Below are positions 54,064-64,000 of a DNA stretch of 64,000 nt, in pieces. The notes below the pieces were generated by a model. That model saw only the letters and a program-made list of their open reading frames with translations. It was not told where the DNA came from and did no database searches. The stretch comes from Micrasema longulum. Its lineage: Eukaryota; Arthropoda; Insecta; Trichoptera; Brachycentridae. Position 1 is the first letter of the stretch, and the number at the start of each line of letters is the position of its first letter. The DNA lies in NCBI GenBank assembly GCA_022494885.1, contig JAGVSM010001209.1, forward strand, positions 1-64,000, written 5' to 3'. The position numbers and the translations under genes are program-made.

Positions 54064-54844
54064 AATGAGGAATTTCAGCTCTACGGGAAATCGGATACAA
54101 AAAATGTTTTCTTGCGCGAGGTAAAAATTAAAGCATTAAATTGTACGGCAAAGTTTCTTGAAAATGTACGAATAAAATAATCAAAATATTTTTAATTTAT
54201 TTCAAAAAACAGGGAAAACATTATTGAGAAGGGAATATGGAAGTCTAGGCATTTACAGGGATTATGATCTGTCATTGGCTGGTTTAAGTGGCCACTTTAA
54301 ACACTGTATAACATTTATCATTCTGCTCATGTTTAAACATCCACATTTCCTCAACTCTTCCATCTGTTGACTTTTGTGAAGTAAAGAAGTTGAAATCTTT
54401 ATTACGTGGGTGAGATTCATCCGGCTGAACCAAATCACCTTCTAGGCAACGCATGAAAACAATTTTCCAATTTTTTTACTTCTTTTTTTACCAGGTAGTT
54501 AATAATATGAACACCTCCCTAGGGAAGAAATCCAGCCAGTCTGCAAGCATTTGGACATACTCAAACATTGTTGAAAAATATTTTAATAAGAACGCACTAT
54601 TTTAAATGACGTCAATGGTTCATATGAATTAACCAGTTGTATGAGAGCTATGGAAGACTTCCGGTCTGCTTGCCGTTTCTGGACCAATGGGAATAACTAA
54701 ATGAGAATAAGCGGAAATGAACCTCTGGCGTCACACGCGGAGTTATTTCAGAAATACAAAACTTTAAAAAATCATAGCCTTTTTTTGGGTTAGTTTAGTA
54801 CTAGTAGTTTAGTATTTTTTAAAAACCACTGAACTTCCTCATTT
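54064..54844 (+). mobile_element. MITE-1 copy interrupted by FB383
   Basis: Left terminus 'aatgaggaatttcagc' and right terminus 'gaacttcctcatt' bracket the same internal blocks as 7611-8048. These are 'aaattgtac.gcaaagtttc' on the left of the insertion, and 'gacgtca', 'catatgaatt' and 'gcgtcacacgcggagttatt' on the right. The sequence between 54185 and 54595 is absent from the other copies and is an FB383 insertion. Confidence 0.85.
54190..54592 (+). repeat. FB383 family, insertion inside MITE-1
   Basis: It runs through the family modules in order ('gagaagggaatatggaagtc', 'attggctggtttaagtggcc', 'gtgggtgagattcatccggc', 'taccaggtagttaat'). It ends with the starting module in inverted orientation ('tccctagggaagaaatccag', 'ccagtctgcaagcatttgga', 'catactcaaacattgttgaa'). 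The flanks 'aaatatttttaat' and 'aaatattttaat' look like a target duplication of about 9-12 bp, though AT-rich sequence makes its size uncertain. Confidence 0.85.
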
Positions 54845-54869
54845 GAACCTATGTACAGTGCGTTTGATC

Positions 54870-55075
54870 CTCAACTATCCTCCCGCGAAGTGTCTAAGGT
54901 ACAGGGTGGCGTGAACATCAACCAAAAAGATGGAGCGGCATGGTCAAAGAATTATCAGAATCATCGCTGACAAATGCCCACAGAACAGCACAATATCGCT
55001 ACAGATGGAGGGAGACTGTCCACAGGTGAGCCACGCCTAGAGTCGGGGGTGACGGGGGATCCTCAGACATGAAGC
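54870..55075 (+). pseudogene. Possible LINE C-terminal scrap
   Basis: A GC-richer strip whose plus frame ends 'AQYRYRWRETVHR', resembling the 'A.DR..WR..V' end of RTE/R1-type LINEs, followed by stops. The upstream part is not recognisable. Confidence 0.3.
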
Positions 55076-55244
55076 ACTGATTAAAGAGAGACAGTGCGTT
55101 CGAATGATTAATAAGCCGATGTTAATGTGTTAGTGCCTTTCGGTGAACCAAGTTAACATACGAATTTTGTTTGTGTTAGTAGGCAAACTAAAATAATTTA
55201 TTTGAGGACGTTCTGTAACTCAAAAAGATTTTTTTTAAATATTT
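55076..55244. other. Unassigned spacer
   Basis: No feature recognised. Confidence 0.35.
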
Positions 55245-55365
55245 TTTTAAAACCACAACAAGCCAGAAAGCCCGATTATAGTGGTAAAATTCACCACAGG
55301 CTTGAGGAAAACCACATTTTATTTTTTAGTTTTTTAAACCTTCCATAGGCCACCACGGAGATAAG
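55245..55365 (-). mobile_element. SINE-A copy, internally deleted
   Basis: 'ccacaacaagccagaaagcc', 'ttcaccacaggcttgaggaa' and 'aaccttccataggccaccac' give tail, body and head end of SINE-A on the minus strand, with the box B region largely lost. Confidence 0.7.
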
Positions 55366-56886
55366 TTTATTCAAGATTCGAATAAACTCCACGCACCAAT
55401 TTTTTTTCAGTGTGTCGTATTAAAAAAAATGTTATTTTGTCAAATTTCAATTGACAAATTTTTTTTCAGTTCAATCATTTTTGGAAGACTTTTATATTTA
55501 AATCATCCCTTCATATTACTCAGACTAAATATGCAGTATTACATAAAAATAAATAAATGCTGCCTACCCCAGAACAGGTATTTAATAAACCTAGTGGGTC
55601 CAATATGTTTTTTCATAATTGTGCTACTTCTAATTTTACTGAATTGTACGCTTTGCCACTGTTTTTCAAACATAACATATTATTATTATTTACTATGACA
55701 AACGCAGATTTTTTACAAATTTAGCTGAACTACAAATTAAACTTTCTAGAATGTTAAAAACTTTTTAAGCAATGTTTTCCACCAGAAACAAAAAAACTTT
55801 AATCTATTTTTTGAAATGTATTTTTTTAACAAAGTTTATTATCCCCGAGTTTCATAAGAAAATATCTAACAATATTATGTACATTCGTAATAGGGTTATC
55901 GATAATATTGGAATTCAACGTAAACAAAAATAGGCAATGAAAGATTTATTCTCCCAAATAATGTTTATTTTCTTTGAGTACGTAATTTATATTTATGTTG
56001 ATATAAACAAAGTTATGGCCCACAACTCCAAAACCCAGTCCCGAGATTCGCCCACTTTCTTATGTATTCATTTCGCGAATATTATTCATATCGAGGCCTA
56101 TAAAAAATATATTGTTTCTTATAAGTTTGTCGGCAGGTGACAAAAACGTATAGGAGCCATAAATTCAAATGAACCAATAAAAAACAACACTCCTGAAATT
56201 GTATCAATGGTGGATAGTGTATGTAGGTAAATCCTTACCACCATCTTCTGTAATCACAATGAACCAGAATCATATGAGGCAACGCACTGAAAAACTAATA
56301 AAACCCCCCTCGTATAAGTTTTTTTTATACCTTTTATGCAACGGGCGTATATAATTTTTCTTCGACGTGATATATTTGATAAATATTGTGCTGGTACCCA
56401 TATGAGACCTGTGTTCTTGCGTTTAGACAATGAATCGTCCTCTATTCTCTTTGAAGTATGTCAACGCTTCTTTGATAAACTATTGGCATAAAGATAAGAG
56501 TCTCACTTATTGGGTTTATATTGCAAGTATCGGAACGAAATACATTTCAATCGCATTTTCTAAAGCAGTCTGCACATTTTGCCGATTACAAGAAATGTTA
56601 TACCTCTTCAAAATCTTACAATAATGATTTTTATCCAAAGAATCTCAATTCAGTTATTTTATTTTGCGATCCGTTTAAAACTCTGAAGATTTCAGGCCAT
56701 GTTCTCTTTTATTTTTATTTATTTTATTTCATTGGAAAGCCAACAGACATTTATACATTTATAAGAATCAATTATACCATAAATACATATCATAAAGTCC
56801 AATTAGAGGCTTCCACATAATATTGTTATTGTAAATGTTGTCACATAAAAATAATACATAACATAAAATAACCAATCATACAAAAC
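55366..56886. other. Unassigned AT-rich DNA
   Basis: Several hydrophobic frames (for example 55429-55698 and 56521-56820) look compositional. No repeat partner or domain was found. Confidence 0.4.
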
Positions 56887-57369
56887 TTATAATATTACTA
56901 GAAATGTAAATGAATATTGGTCACACAGTTGCACATTACAATAAATAATACAACTATAGTTGACCATACAGTGTTCATTTATTATGTGCCTACATACAGA
57001 ACTGCACATAACCTGCATAATATAGGCTGCGGATTCAAGGCGCAACATCATAACTTGAATTATTTTGGAAATTTCACTTTTAAAGGAAGTTAAAGATATG
57101 TTATTAATATCAATACAATTTAATTTTTGATTACACATATGGCAGGTTCTATTTACAAATGAATTTTGAAAAGATTTACTTTTACATTTAGAAATTTTAA
57201 AAAGAGATTGGTTTCTGGTCTGCGTTACTGGGACTCTAAAATTAATAAGTGACAGAATCTTAGGGCAATCTATCATGTTATTCAAAGTTTTATAAATAAA
57301 AATGGCATCAGCCATGTTCCTTCGAGTTTGGAGAGTTTGGAGTGTTTTTATGTTTACTCCATTGCGCAC
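56887..57369 (-). pseudogene. CR1/Jockey-group LINE, C-terminal frame
   Basis: The 160-residue frame reads 'LQTRRNMADAIFIYKTLNNM', 'IDCPKILSLINFRVP', 'TRNQSLFKISKCKS', 'NSFVNRTCHMCN' and a final 'SLTSFKSEI'. This is the well-known order 'L..RR...D..FlyKl.nG.iDcp.LL..I.f.VP...tR....F' of the region after the reverse-transcriptase domain. Catalytic motifs lie upstream and are missing. It is the longest uninterrupted transposon frame in the window, with about 110 residues clearly homologous. The last 45 or so, after the normal end, look like read-through. Confidence 0.8.
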
Positions 57370-57849
57370 ATGTGCTTATTTTTTTCCATCAAGAATTACG
57401 AGTATATACAAATTAATTTCGTGAAAGTTACGGGTAATCTGCATATTATTAAAAGCAAACTTAGAAATCTCCAACAAAAAGGGAAAATTAGTCATTGATG
57501 CCAAAATAAACTATACATAAAAACCTGCCTACCTATTTAATAGCGATATTCAAAACCGTCTCTGAATCTTGCAAAAACAGATTTCAATTATACTAAGTGA
57601 CACCGCAAACTGAGCATTCTCCATTGAGTTAGGAAAGCATAATTAGAAATCTCACAATTAAAAAAAAAAGTTTTTCGCAAATATCTCAGAAACTGTTTTA
57701 ATATACATTTCTAAAGTTTGCTTCTTATACCCTAATTTCTTGTTATTTACTTTTATTTTAAATTTTATTACACTTATAATTACAAGTTCTCTAATTAGAA
57801 TATGAACATTTTTTTTAAACCTTTTGTAATTTTTTGAGTTGCTAGAATT
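57370..57849. other. Unassigned AT-rich DNA
   Basis: No feature supported. Confidence 0.4.
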
Positions 57850-58245
57850 ATATTGGCTCATGCGTTTTGTAGCTGCGAGACGATTCCATATTATATAAAT
57901 TTAATTGGATGCAATTTTTTTCAATTGCAAACAAAATTTAGATTTCCAACCGCTCATGCGCTCTGCGGCTACAAGACAAGTTATAATCTGGATTCTATCA
58001 GAAAACAATTATTTTTTAAATTTATTTTAACAGAAACTAAATTCATTTTTTCAAAATGATTACAGAAGTCTAAATATTTACACGATTTATGACCTGTCAA
58101 TAGCTAGGTTAAGTAGCCACATTGCTAACTTCTAAACATTTACCGTTCTGCTTATGTTTGAACATCGTTAATTATGTAAAATGTAAATGGAGACTAGATT
58201 TCTTACCGCCTATAAGCTCAATAGCAGCAAGATGTCTTAGGACGT
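57850..58245 (-). repeat. Core-25 array, three units, with an FB383 scrap
   Basis: Units lie at 57857-57882, 57953-57977 and 58210-58236 (the last diverged). Between the second and third, 58061-58168 is an FB383 arm on the plus strand ('acagaagtctaaatatttac', 'atgacctgtcaatagct', 'accgttctgcttatgtttga'). Confidence 0.65.
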
Positions 58246-58600
58246 ATATTGTACTGAGCCCTTAAGGTATTACAAAAAAAAATAAGTAGTATAAATTGTC
58301 TAGAGTTAATACACAATGCACCTACAGTACCAAACAGATTAATTTAAACAAACCTTTTTTTGTATTTTCTACTTGGTAAACATTTTTTCGATATTTAGGC
58401 AATAAAGTCGCCATTTTGATAATTAAATAATATCAGCATATGTTTCAGATAATGTAAACACGTTTTTGAGATTGTTTAAGGTATTCCCCTCTTGTTTATT
58501 TTTTATTTCTTTAATTAACATTTAAGTTTAATTGTGACATATCAACGGCGCCTACGAAGATTAATACATGCATGTTTAAGTGGAGTACCGTACTAAAACC
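58246..58600. other. Unassigned DNA
   Basis: No recognised feature; it could include the decayed upstream part of the transposase below. Confidence 0.35.
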
Positions 58601-58816
58601 ATTCTGGATTGGCCAGGAAATTAACCACACATAAAATCAATTGAAAATCTATGGGCAATATGTAAGAACAGTCAGTCCAAAGTCGATCACACCTCGATGG
58701 AAAAGCTGATTTTATCCATAATAATTCAGGTTTGGTTTCCGGATGTAAAAATTATGTCTACATACCAAAACCTAATCGAATCGACGCTAAGAACAGTAAA
58801 AAATTTAAAAGAGTAA
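58601..58816 (+). pseudogene. Tc1/mariner-type transposase, C-terminal remnant
   Basis: A single frame of 71 codons plus stop, with one internal stop, reads 'ILDWPGN*PHIKSIENLWAI', then 'MEKLILSIIIQVWF' and 'YQNLIES'. It reproduces the 'l.WP..SPDLNPIENLW' block and the helical C-terminus of Tc1/mariner DDE transposases. The third acidic catalytic position, the Glu of IENLW, is kept. The first two Asp and the DNA-binding domain are not found upstream, and no terminal inverted repeat is visible. It is defective. Confidence 0.75.
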
Positions 58817-58819
58817 TAT

Positions 58820-59370
58820 TTATTCATTTATTTACTTTGTTAATACGCCCAAAGGGTATTTACAAAAATAAAAATTCAAATGAATGCTAACATATTAAAT
58901 AATAAACACAGAATATACAGAAAAAATATGTGAAATTAGTTAGAAAGAATATAATAAAAAGTTTTACAATTAAAAAAAAATTAATAATAATGACAAAGTT
59001 ATGCAAGAAAAAACGGTGAGCATATAAACAAAAAATGCAAACATATAAGCTTATGAAATAAATTCTGTAAAGCAAAAACAGTAAATAAAGTGTTACGGTA
59101 AGCAAGAAAGACAAATTTAAGTTAAATTAATAAACAAGCAAGCATATATTATCGCGAAAAAAAAAGAAATAAAAATATGTATATTTGAAATGCGTATTTG
59201 CCAATACTACAATGCAATTGGATATAATAGTAAAAAATAAAAAACAAACATAAGGTAATAAGAATAAACAAGTAAGTATATTAAATTTATAAAGTACCTT
59301 AAATACAAAACCGGTATTTTTTATGTATCTACTCTCACTGCCTCCACCGTCCATGGAATCATTTCTCTAC
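58820..59370 (-). mobile_element. Probable LINE 3' end
   Basis: On the minus strand the region ends 'taaatacccttt', 'gggcgtattaacaaag' and 'taaataaatgaataaatatt', a hairpin word followed by AATAAATGAATAAATA as in other LINE ends here. Upstream frames (58887-59354) are hydrophobic and not diagnostic. Confidence 0.4.
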
Positions 59371-59374
59371 AATA

Positions 59375-59665
59375 CCGCAGAGTGTGTGCGGACCAACTAC
59401 TGCTTTACAAAATTATGACAGGAATGGTTGACTGTACAGAGCTGCTTGGTTTAATAACAATACATGTGCCAGACAGAATTTGTAGACGGTACCACCTGTT
59501 TCATGTACTAATAAGTAAAACATCGTATGTTAAAAATGCTTTTTTTCGTAGGACTTTTTCAATATAGGTACAATACAAAATTTAAAAATATAGATTACAC
59601 AAACATCACTCTGTCAGATTTAAAATTTACACTAAAAATGTATTATGTAACTTAGTAGACATTAT
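59375..59665 (+). pseudogene. CR1/Jockey-group LINE, C-terminal remnant
   Basis: The frame 59382-59567 reads 'CADQLLLYKIMTGMVDCTEL', 'LGLITIHVPDRICRR' and 'SYVKNAFFRRTFSI', the same region as at 56887. After a frameshift 'NITLSDLKFTLK' gives the usual 'D.f..sl..fk..l' ending. It is truncated at both polymerase and 3' sides. Confidence 0.7.
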
Positions 59666-60839
59666 AATAATAAATATGTACATCTTCCCTCCCCTCCTTA
59701 TCCTCTCTTCAAGCATTTTTGTCCTTATCCCGCCCAATTGACAGTAACTTAATGTTCATAAAATAAATATTGAAAAAATTTTTGATTATTGAGTACATGA
59801 AAATAACATTTTTATATGTATAAATTGTATGTAGTTATTTGATATGTAATATATTTTCTTTACTAACTTTGTATACTTTGTGGAAATCTGTTATGAGTTC
59901 TGAGTTTATACACTATATCTGTATGTTTACTAAAAATATGTATGTAGAACTGTTGATTTCCCAAATAAAATAAAATATGTTTAATAAGTATTTTTTTTAA
60001 ATTTATGGTATTCAATTGACAATAATAGTTTGACGAGCACCTAATTGTGTATGGTATTAAAACAGGCATTAAACTAATTTTTAGCATTTTAAGGGTTGGA
60101 CGCTTTCTGCATAACTACGTCCAATTTGTGGTATTATCAGCCAGTGCTTAGATTTTAAGAAAAATCACAAATAAATATTTTCCTTAACTTTTTGTCTTGT
60201 TTTAATTCATGTTTTCGTATTTACGAGAAGATGGATCTATATTGTGTTTGTTTGTACATATGCTTTCATTTCCTCGGCTTGAAGGTTTTATATTACAAGT
60301 CGTAATAAAGTCGCTTACAAAGTTAGAGTTTGAAATACTTGTAAAACGTATTAAATACAAAAGAGCCATGTGTTTCAATTTACAAATAAGTAATTGTGTC
60401 CATAAGAGTAAATTACATTTATGGACCTTAAATCAAGTCGTTGCAATGGACCCGTTGTAAAATGAAATTTTCAATTATCTTTTGTTCTCTTGGAACAATA
60501 TGTTGTACTGCGTGTAAATATCATTGAGCGTACTTTAAGTACGTGCTTACAAATTGTAATTCACATATCCACAGTTACATGAACTTGAAATGAATATGGC
60601 TAGATTGGATTTTGTAATTGGATTAGGTCTATGCAAGAACGTGGTATTGTAAAACTAATCTAGGAAAGAGTCTTTATTTGATTATTTCACAAAATGAAAC
60701 TACAAAAAGTGGACACATTGTTATATATATATTTATTTTTTACTCGGTACGAAAAACTAGCTCCAAATTATAAAATAATAAAACAAATAAATAATACTCT
60801 CAAGATTTAAACCTGAATAAGGAAATCGAATGGTGATAA
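59666..60839. other. Unassigned DNA
   Basis: An 83-residue plus frame at 60209-60460 is not recognised. Otherwise AT-rich sequence. Confidence 0.4.
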
Positions 60840-60990
60840 CCCCGCCTCGTAGTGTGGTGGTTGGCGCGTTAGTCTACCATGCTGGAGGTCCCGGGTTCGA
60901 TTACTGAGAAGGTCGACATAAGATGATAATTAAAATGTGGAGAACCACATCGTGCAGAAGCACTGCAATATTCCGTTTGATGATGATCGA
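60840..60990 (+). mobile_element. SINE-B relative
   Basis: 'cctcgtagtgtggtggttgg' with 'cgcgttagtctaccatgctg' (box A to anticodon side) and 'gaggtcccgggttcgattac' (box B) form a good tRNA-like head. The body ('agaaggtcgacataagatga', 'gtggagaaccacatcgtgca') diverges from the reference SINE-B but ends in GAT repeats near 60980. Confidence 0.7.
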
Positions 60991-61603
60991 TATACTGTGC
61001 ATTTAGTGAACCAACGCTGAGCCCATGGACCGTCGCGCCGGATCTGGACAAGGGATGATTACCATGTTATGATATGAAATACTCTATGTATTTAGTCCTT
61101 TCCACTAAGATAACCTGTTCTTAGGAAGACGCAAGAAAGAAAATAATGAAGAAATCTTAGGAATACAAATACCTAAAAAATAATATTTTATTTTTATAAC
61201 TGTTATTTTTTGTTAAAGGTGTTTTGTGTATTTATACTGTTGCTTTCAACTTTGCACACATTTCGTTGTATTTTATTTAATTTTATCGTTCCGTTTTGTG
61301 TATTATCTTAAATCATAATTTATTCACTGCTGATAATAATTATTGTATTGTAATTTTGTACAAGGTTTTTTGAACCGTAAATAAATAACGAAATAAATTA
61401 GAAGTAATTTTGTATCAACATTATGATAACCATTAAAATTACATAATTTTGATACTTTGTTGATCTAATGCCAAAACAATAAATACAATTTTCTTTGAAA
61501 TAAAATGGATATTTGAGGCACATACTTTGTGATTTACCATATTAAATTAATTAACTATGCATACAAATGATTAATTTTATTGTTTTTCACCAGAATTATT
61601 AAT
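60991..61603. other. Unassigned DNA
   Basis: AT-rich, no repeat or gene recognised. Confidence 0.4.
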
Positions 61604-61760
61604 ATCCCTTTATCCACATCTGATGGTGCAAAAGGCACTACATTGTAAAGTAAAATAAATGCAGTATTATTGGATCATTTTTTGTATGAACATAAGGTAT
61701 TAGAATTACGCTACGGGTGCTGGTCGAGGGACAGTGAAATATTGGATTGATTTTACACAA
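61604..61760 (-). mobile_element. SINE-B, distal part
   Basis: 'tttatccacatctgatggtg', 'aaaggcactacattgta', 'gaattacgctacgggtgctg' and 'gtgaaatattggattg' correspond to the minus-strand body of SINE-B. Confidence 0.65.
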
Positions 61761-61894
61761 AATATGTATTGTTTTGTTAATTATCTTTGTTTATCCTATT
61801 TTTTAATAAAATTTCAACGGTTCTGTTGTACATTTTCATATTTATAATTTTATAATTATGATTTATTTAGAAGAAATTATAAATATTTCAATTT
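61761..61894. other. Unassigned AT-rich spacer
   Basis: No feature recognised. Confidence 0.4.
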
Positions 61895-62003
61895 TGGAGT
61901 TATTTCCAACAGGTTGTGAATAACTCAATACTATAAAATAAGGATCAAGTTGCAGTAGAGTGGAGTTAGAGCCTCGGACCTCTGTTCCGCGAGTCTGCAA
62001 CAT
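61895..62003 (-). mobile_element. SINE-C fragment
   Basis: 'caagttgcagtagagtggag' and 'gcctcggacctctgttccgc' followed by 'gagtctgcaac' align with the SINE-C head at 9240-9330; the box B core is damaged. Confidence 0.55.
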
Positions 62004-62049
62004 AAAGTTTGGGTATGTAGGAATAGTTTATATATATTTTTATTTGTTT

Positions 62050-62595
62050 ATTCCGTATAATTTTTAAAGCACCATTTTTGTAGAAAATCACCTCAAAGGC
62101 GCTGTACAATAAACATTCCAACACAACCTGCTGCTACAGGGTGCATATGTGATTGGGATTTTAGTTCCCCTTTTCTAACAGATTATTTTTAATTTAAAAA
62201 ATACATAGGAGCTAGATAATAACATGTCTTGCAGCTACAGAGCGCACGCATGGTTACAATCTATCCCCTTTTATTTTACATTTTTTTTACCAAGAAGTAT
62301 TTTTAATAAAAAATTAAAATCTAAAACAAAGTTTATAACAAAAATAATAATAATAATAATCATAATAATAATAATAAATTGTGTTTCAGTAATTTGTCTA
62401 AATAGTGAAGAGCCAATTCTATCATCTAAAACAAAACATTTTTAATAAAAGGAAAATTCCTAAAAAAATTTAACTGAAGTACAAAATAAAAGTAAATAAA
62501 TAAAACCAACTTTTAAGGATAGAACATTTCAGATATTATCTAGATTACAATATCTCTTGCAGCTACAGAGCGCATGGACAGTTAGAAATATTATA
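62050..62595 (+). repeat. Core-25 array, three units
   Basis: Units lie at 62127-62157 (diverged, preceded by the leader 'tttttgtagaaaatcacctc'), 62225-62257 and 62555-62585, the last two containing 'cttgcagctacagagcgca' exactly or nearly so. An (AAT)n microsatellite lies at 62343-62377 between units two and three. Confidence 0.75.
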
Positions 62596-64000
62596 TACCC
62601 ACAGTTTATTACGTAATAAAGTTTTTAGATAAATAAAAAAACTTATTCAACCATAAACTGTGATTATTTTTTATATAAAAAACAACAAATGTTATATAAA
62701 TAATAACATAACAAAAATAGAAGATTCAATAATTTTTTTTCAGAAATATATTGATGGACATGTTTCACAATAAACTGGAAATATAAAATATAAAATATTC
62801 TATTATAAAGAAAATAAGAGCACTGTAAGAAGGTAAGGGATGAGGGGGATTTTTTGAATTTGATGAATTCGAAATTTACTTACGATCATAATAAAAATAA
62901 TATTTGTTAAATAATACGATTTTGTTGGATTGAATGATACTGTTATTTAACAAAATACATGTGACGCGTTTCGTCTTGTTAGGAAATTACCAAAATAACT
63001 TAAATGTAAACAAAGTTTCCGCACAATAATTGCTGTTTAATGATATACGTCCATAATAGTATTAATATGTTATGAAGGTATTTAACAAGTATTGAGAATT
63101 TTTATATAGACCAAGAAAAGAAGAGTAATTAAAAAACAATTAGAATATACTGAGTTTTTATTAGGTACATTATGGGTATATTGGGAAAGCCATGCATTAT
63201 TTTTAATATTTTAATTTGTAATTCAACCAATTATCTGCATGTGTTGGCGGTGTATTTTAAGAGAATATTTTATTACATGAAAAATATTTATTGTTTTGTT
63301 ACAATGTACAGGGTCCAACTAAGGGGGCTAATAAGGGTGAGCTTATTCATTCTATCTGCTGATATATTTAAATAATTTAAATGAAATAATAAATATGGAG
63401 TTTATTTATAAAAGTATTAAAGTAACAGAGGCGATGTACGAGTATCATAGTATACACAGTAAAAAAGTGTAATACTTAGTACATTTTTATAATTTAGAAA
63501 AGAAGTGATTAAAATGTATTGTTGGTTACGGTATAACTAAAATTTTCAAATTTTATTTGTAAAACTATTTTTAAAAAATACATGAAATTACGTAATCAAG
63601 CTGTTATTTGTGGCTCATCGCTTGTGAGTCAGTCACCTATTTGATGATTGAAGACGAATTATTCAAGTTACGTCCCCCGGGTAAATGGGTACTTAATGCA
63701 ATGGTAACAGAATGGTAATTGGAGTGTGGGAACTAATGCGCAGCTTCCCTAATGTTTAACTGCAGCTAATATCCTCGGGAGTTATGATAGTAACACAACA
63801 TTTCGGAACAATTTCAAGTTATAACCCATTCGCGAAACGGGTGACTGCACCGGTTATGACCGTTGCCCAATGCAAGCATAACCATCATAACACATGGAGG
63901 GGTACTTTGGGGTTATAATTTCGTATTTTTTAAGCACGTTTCGGATAAATCGGAGTTGCATCTAGACTACCAAATCAATTTTATCCTACTAAGTGAAAAA
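62596..64000. other. Unassigned DNA to the window edge
   Basis: 62596-63600 is AT-rich and featureless. 63600-63960 is less AT-rich, with words such as 'acgtcccccgggtaaatggg' and 'gcgaaacgggtgactgcacc', but no frame, repeat partner or RNA gene could be supported. Confidence 0.4.

Noticed and set aside
57853..58059. Small protein with repeated 'AHA..C' words
   Set aside because: The repeated words come from two core-25 units read in the same frame.
59127..59354. Minus frame starting 'MDGGGSESRYI'
   Set aside because: After ten plausible residues it is Phe/Leu-rich from AT-rich DNA; no domain and no homologue in the window.

Overview
The window looks like nuclear DNA of an insect, most likely a moth or butterfly (Lepidoptera). 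It is strongly A+T-rich and is packed with short, decayed transposable-element pieces: tRNA-derived SINEs, 3'-truncated non-LTR retrotransposons ending in AATAAA-type or microsatellite tails, and MITE/foldback elements. One widespread repeat at 51186-51515 has the start and end I associate, from memory, with lepidopteran genomes. I see no intact host gene, no rRNA, no functional tRNA gene, no CRISPR and no operon structure. Nearly all open frames are chance or transposon-derived. All family labels used here (SINE-A to D, LINE-A to D, MITE-1, FB383, core-25 repeat) are local labels defined by similarity inside the window.

Layout. 0-6.5 kb: a repeat shared with 52.8 kb, SINE-B pieces, the 3' ends of LINE-A and LINE-B, MITE-1 and a possible large foldback. 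6.5-19.5 kb: SINE-A, B, C and D, MITE-1, FB383, LINE C-terminal remnants at 13.7, 14.0 and 17.9 kb, and a GC-rich solo-LTR candidate at 15.7-16.7 kb. 19.5-27.3 kb: SINE-B, LINE remnants at 20.1, 22.5 and 25.3 kb, a hAT-like non-autonomous element, and a broken piggyBac-like transposase. 28.2-31.1 kb: the most structured part, with a composite element of nested long inverted repeats inserted into a SINE-D copy, followed by an array of a 25-bp core motif. 31.7-41 kb: further SINEs, FB383 pieces, LINE tails and a possible THAP-domain remnant. 41-47 kb: LINE-B, a microsatellite, an RTE-like reverse-transcriptase remnant, FB383 and a 349-bp tandem duplication. 47-55 kb: a Penelope-like GIY-YIG remnant, LINE-A, LINE-D, and MITE-1 interrupted by FB383. 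55-64 kb: LINE remnants, core-25 arrays and a Tc1/mariner transposase tail.

The coding remnants do not work together. They record successive insertions by non-LTR, Penelope, piggyBac, Tc1/mariner, hAT and SINE families. Order can be read in two places: the composite element is younger than the SINE-D it splits, and FB383 at 54.2 kb is younger than the MITE-1 it splits. Calls rest on motif recognition and on direct comparison within the window; no database search or alignment program was run.
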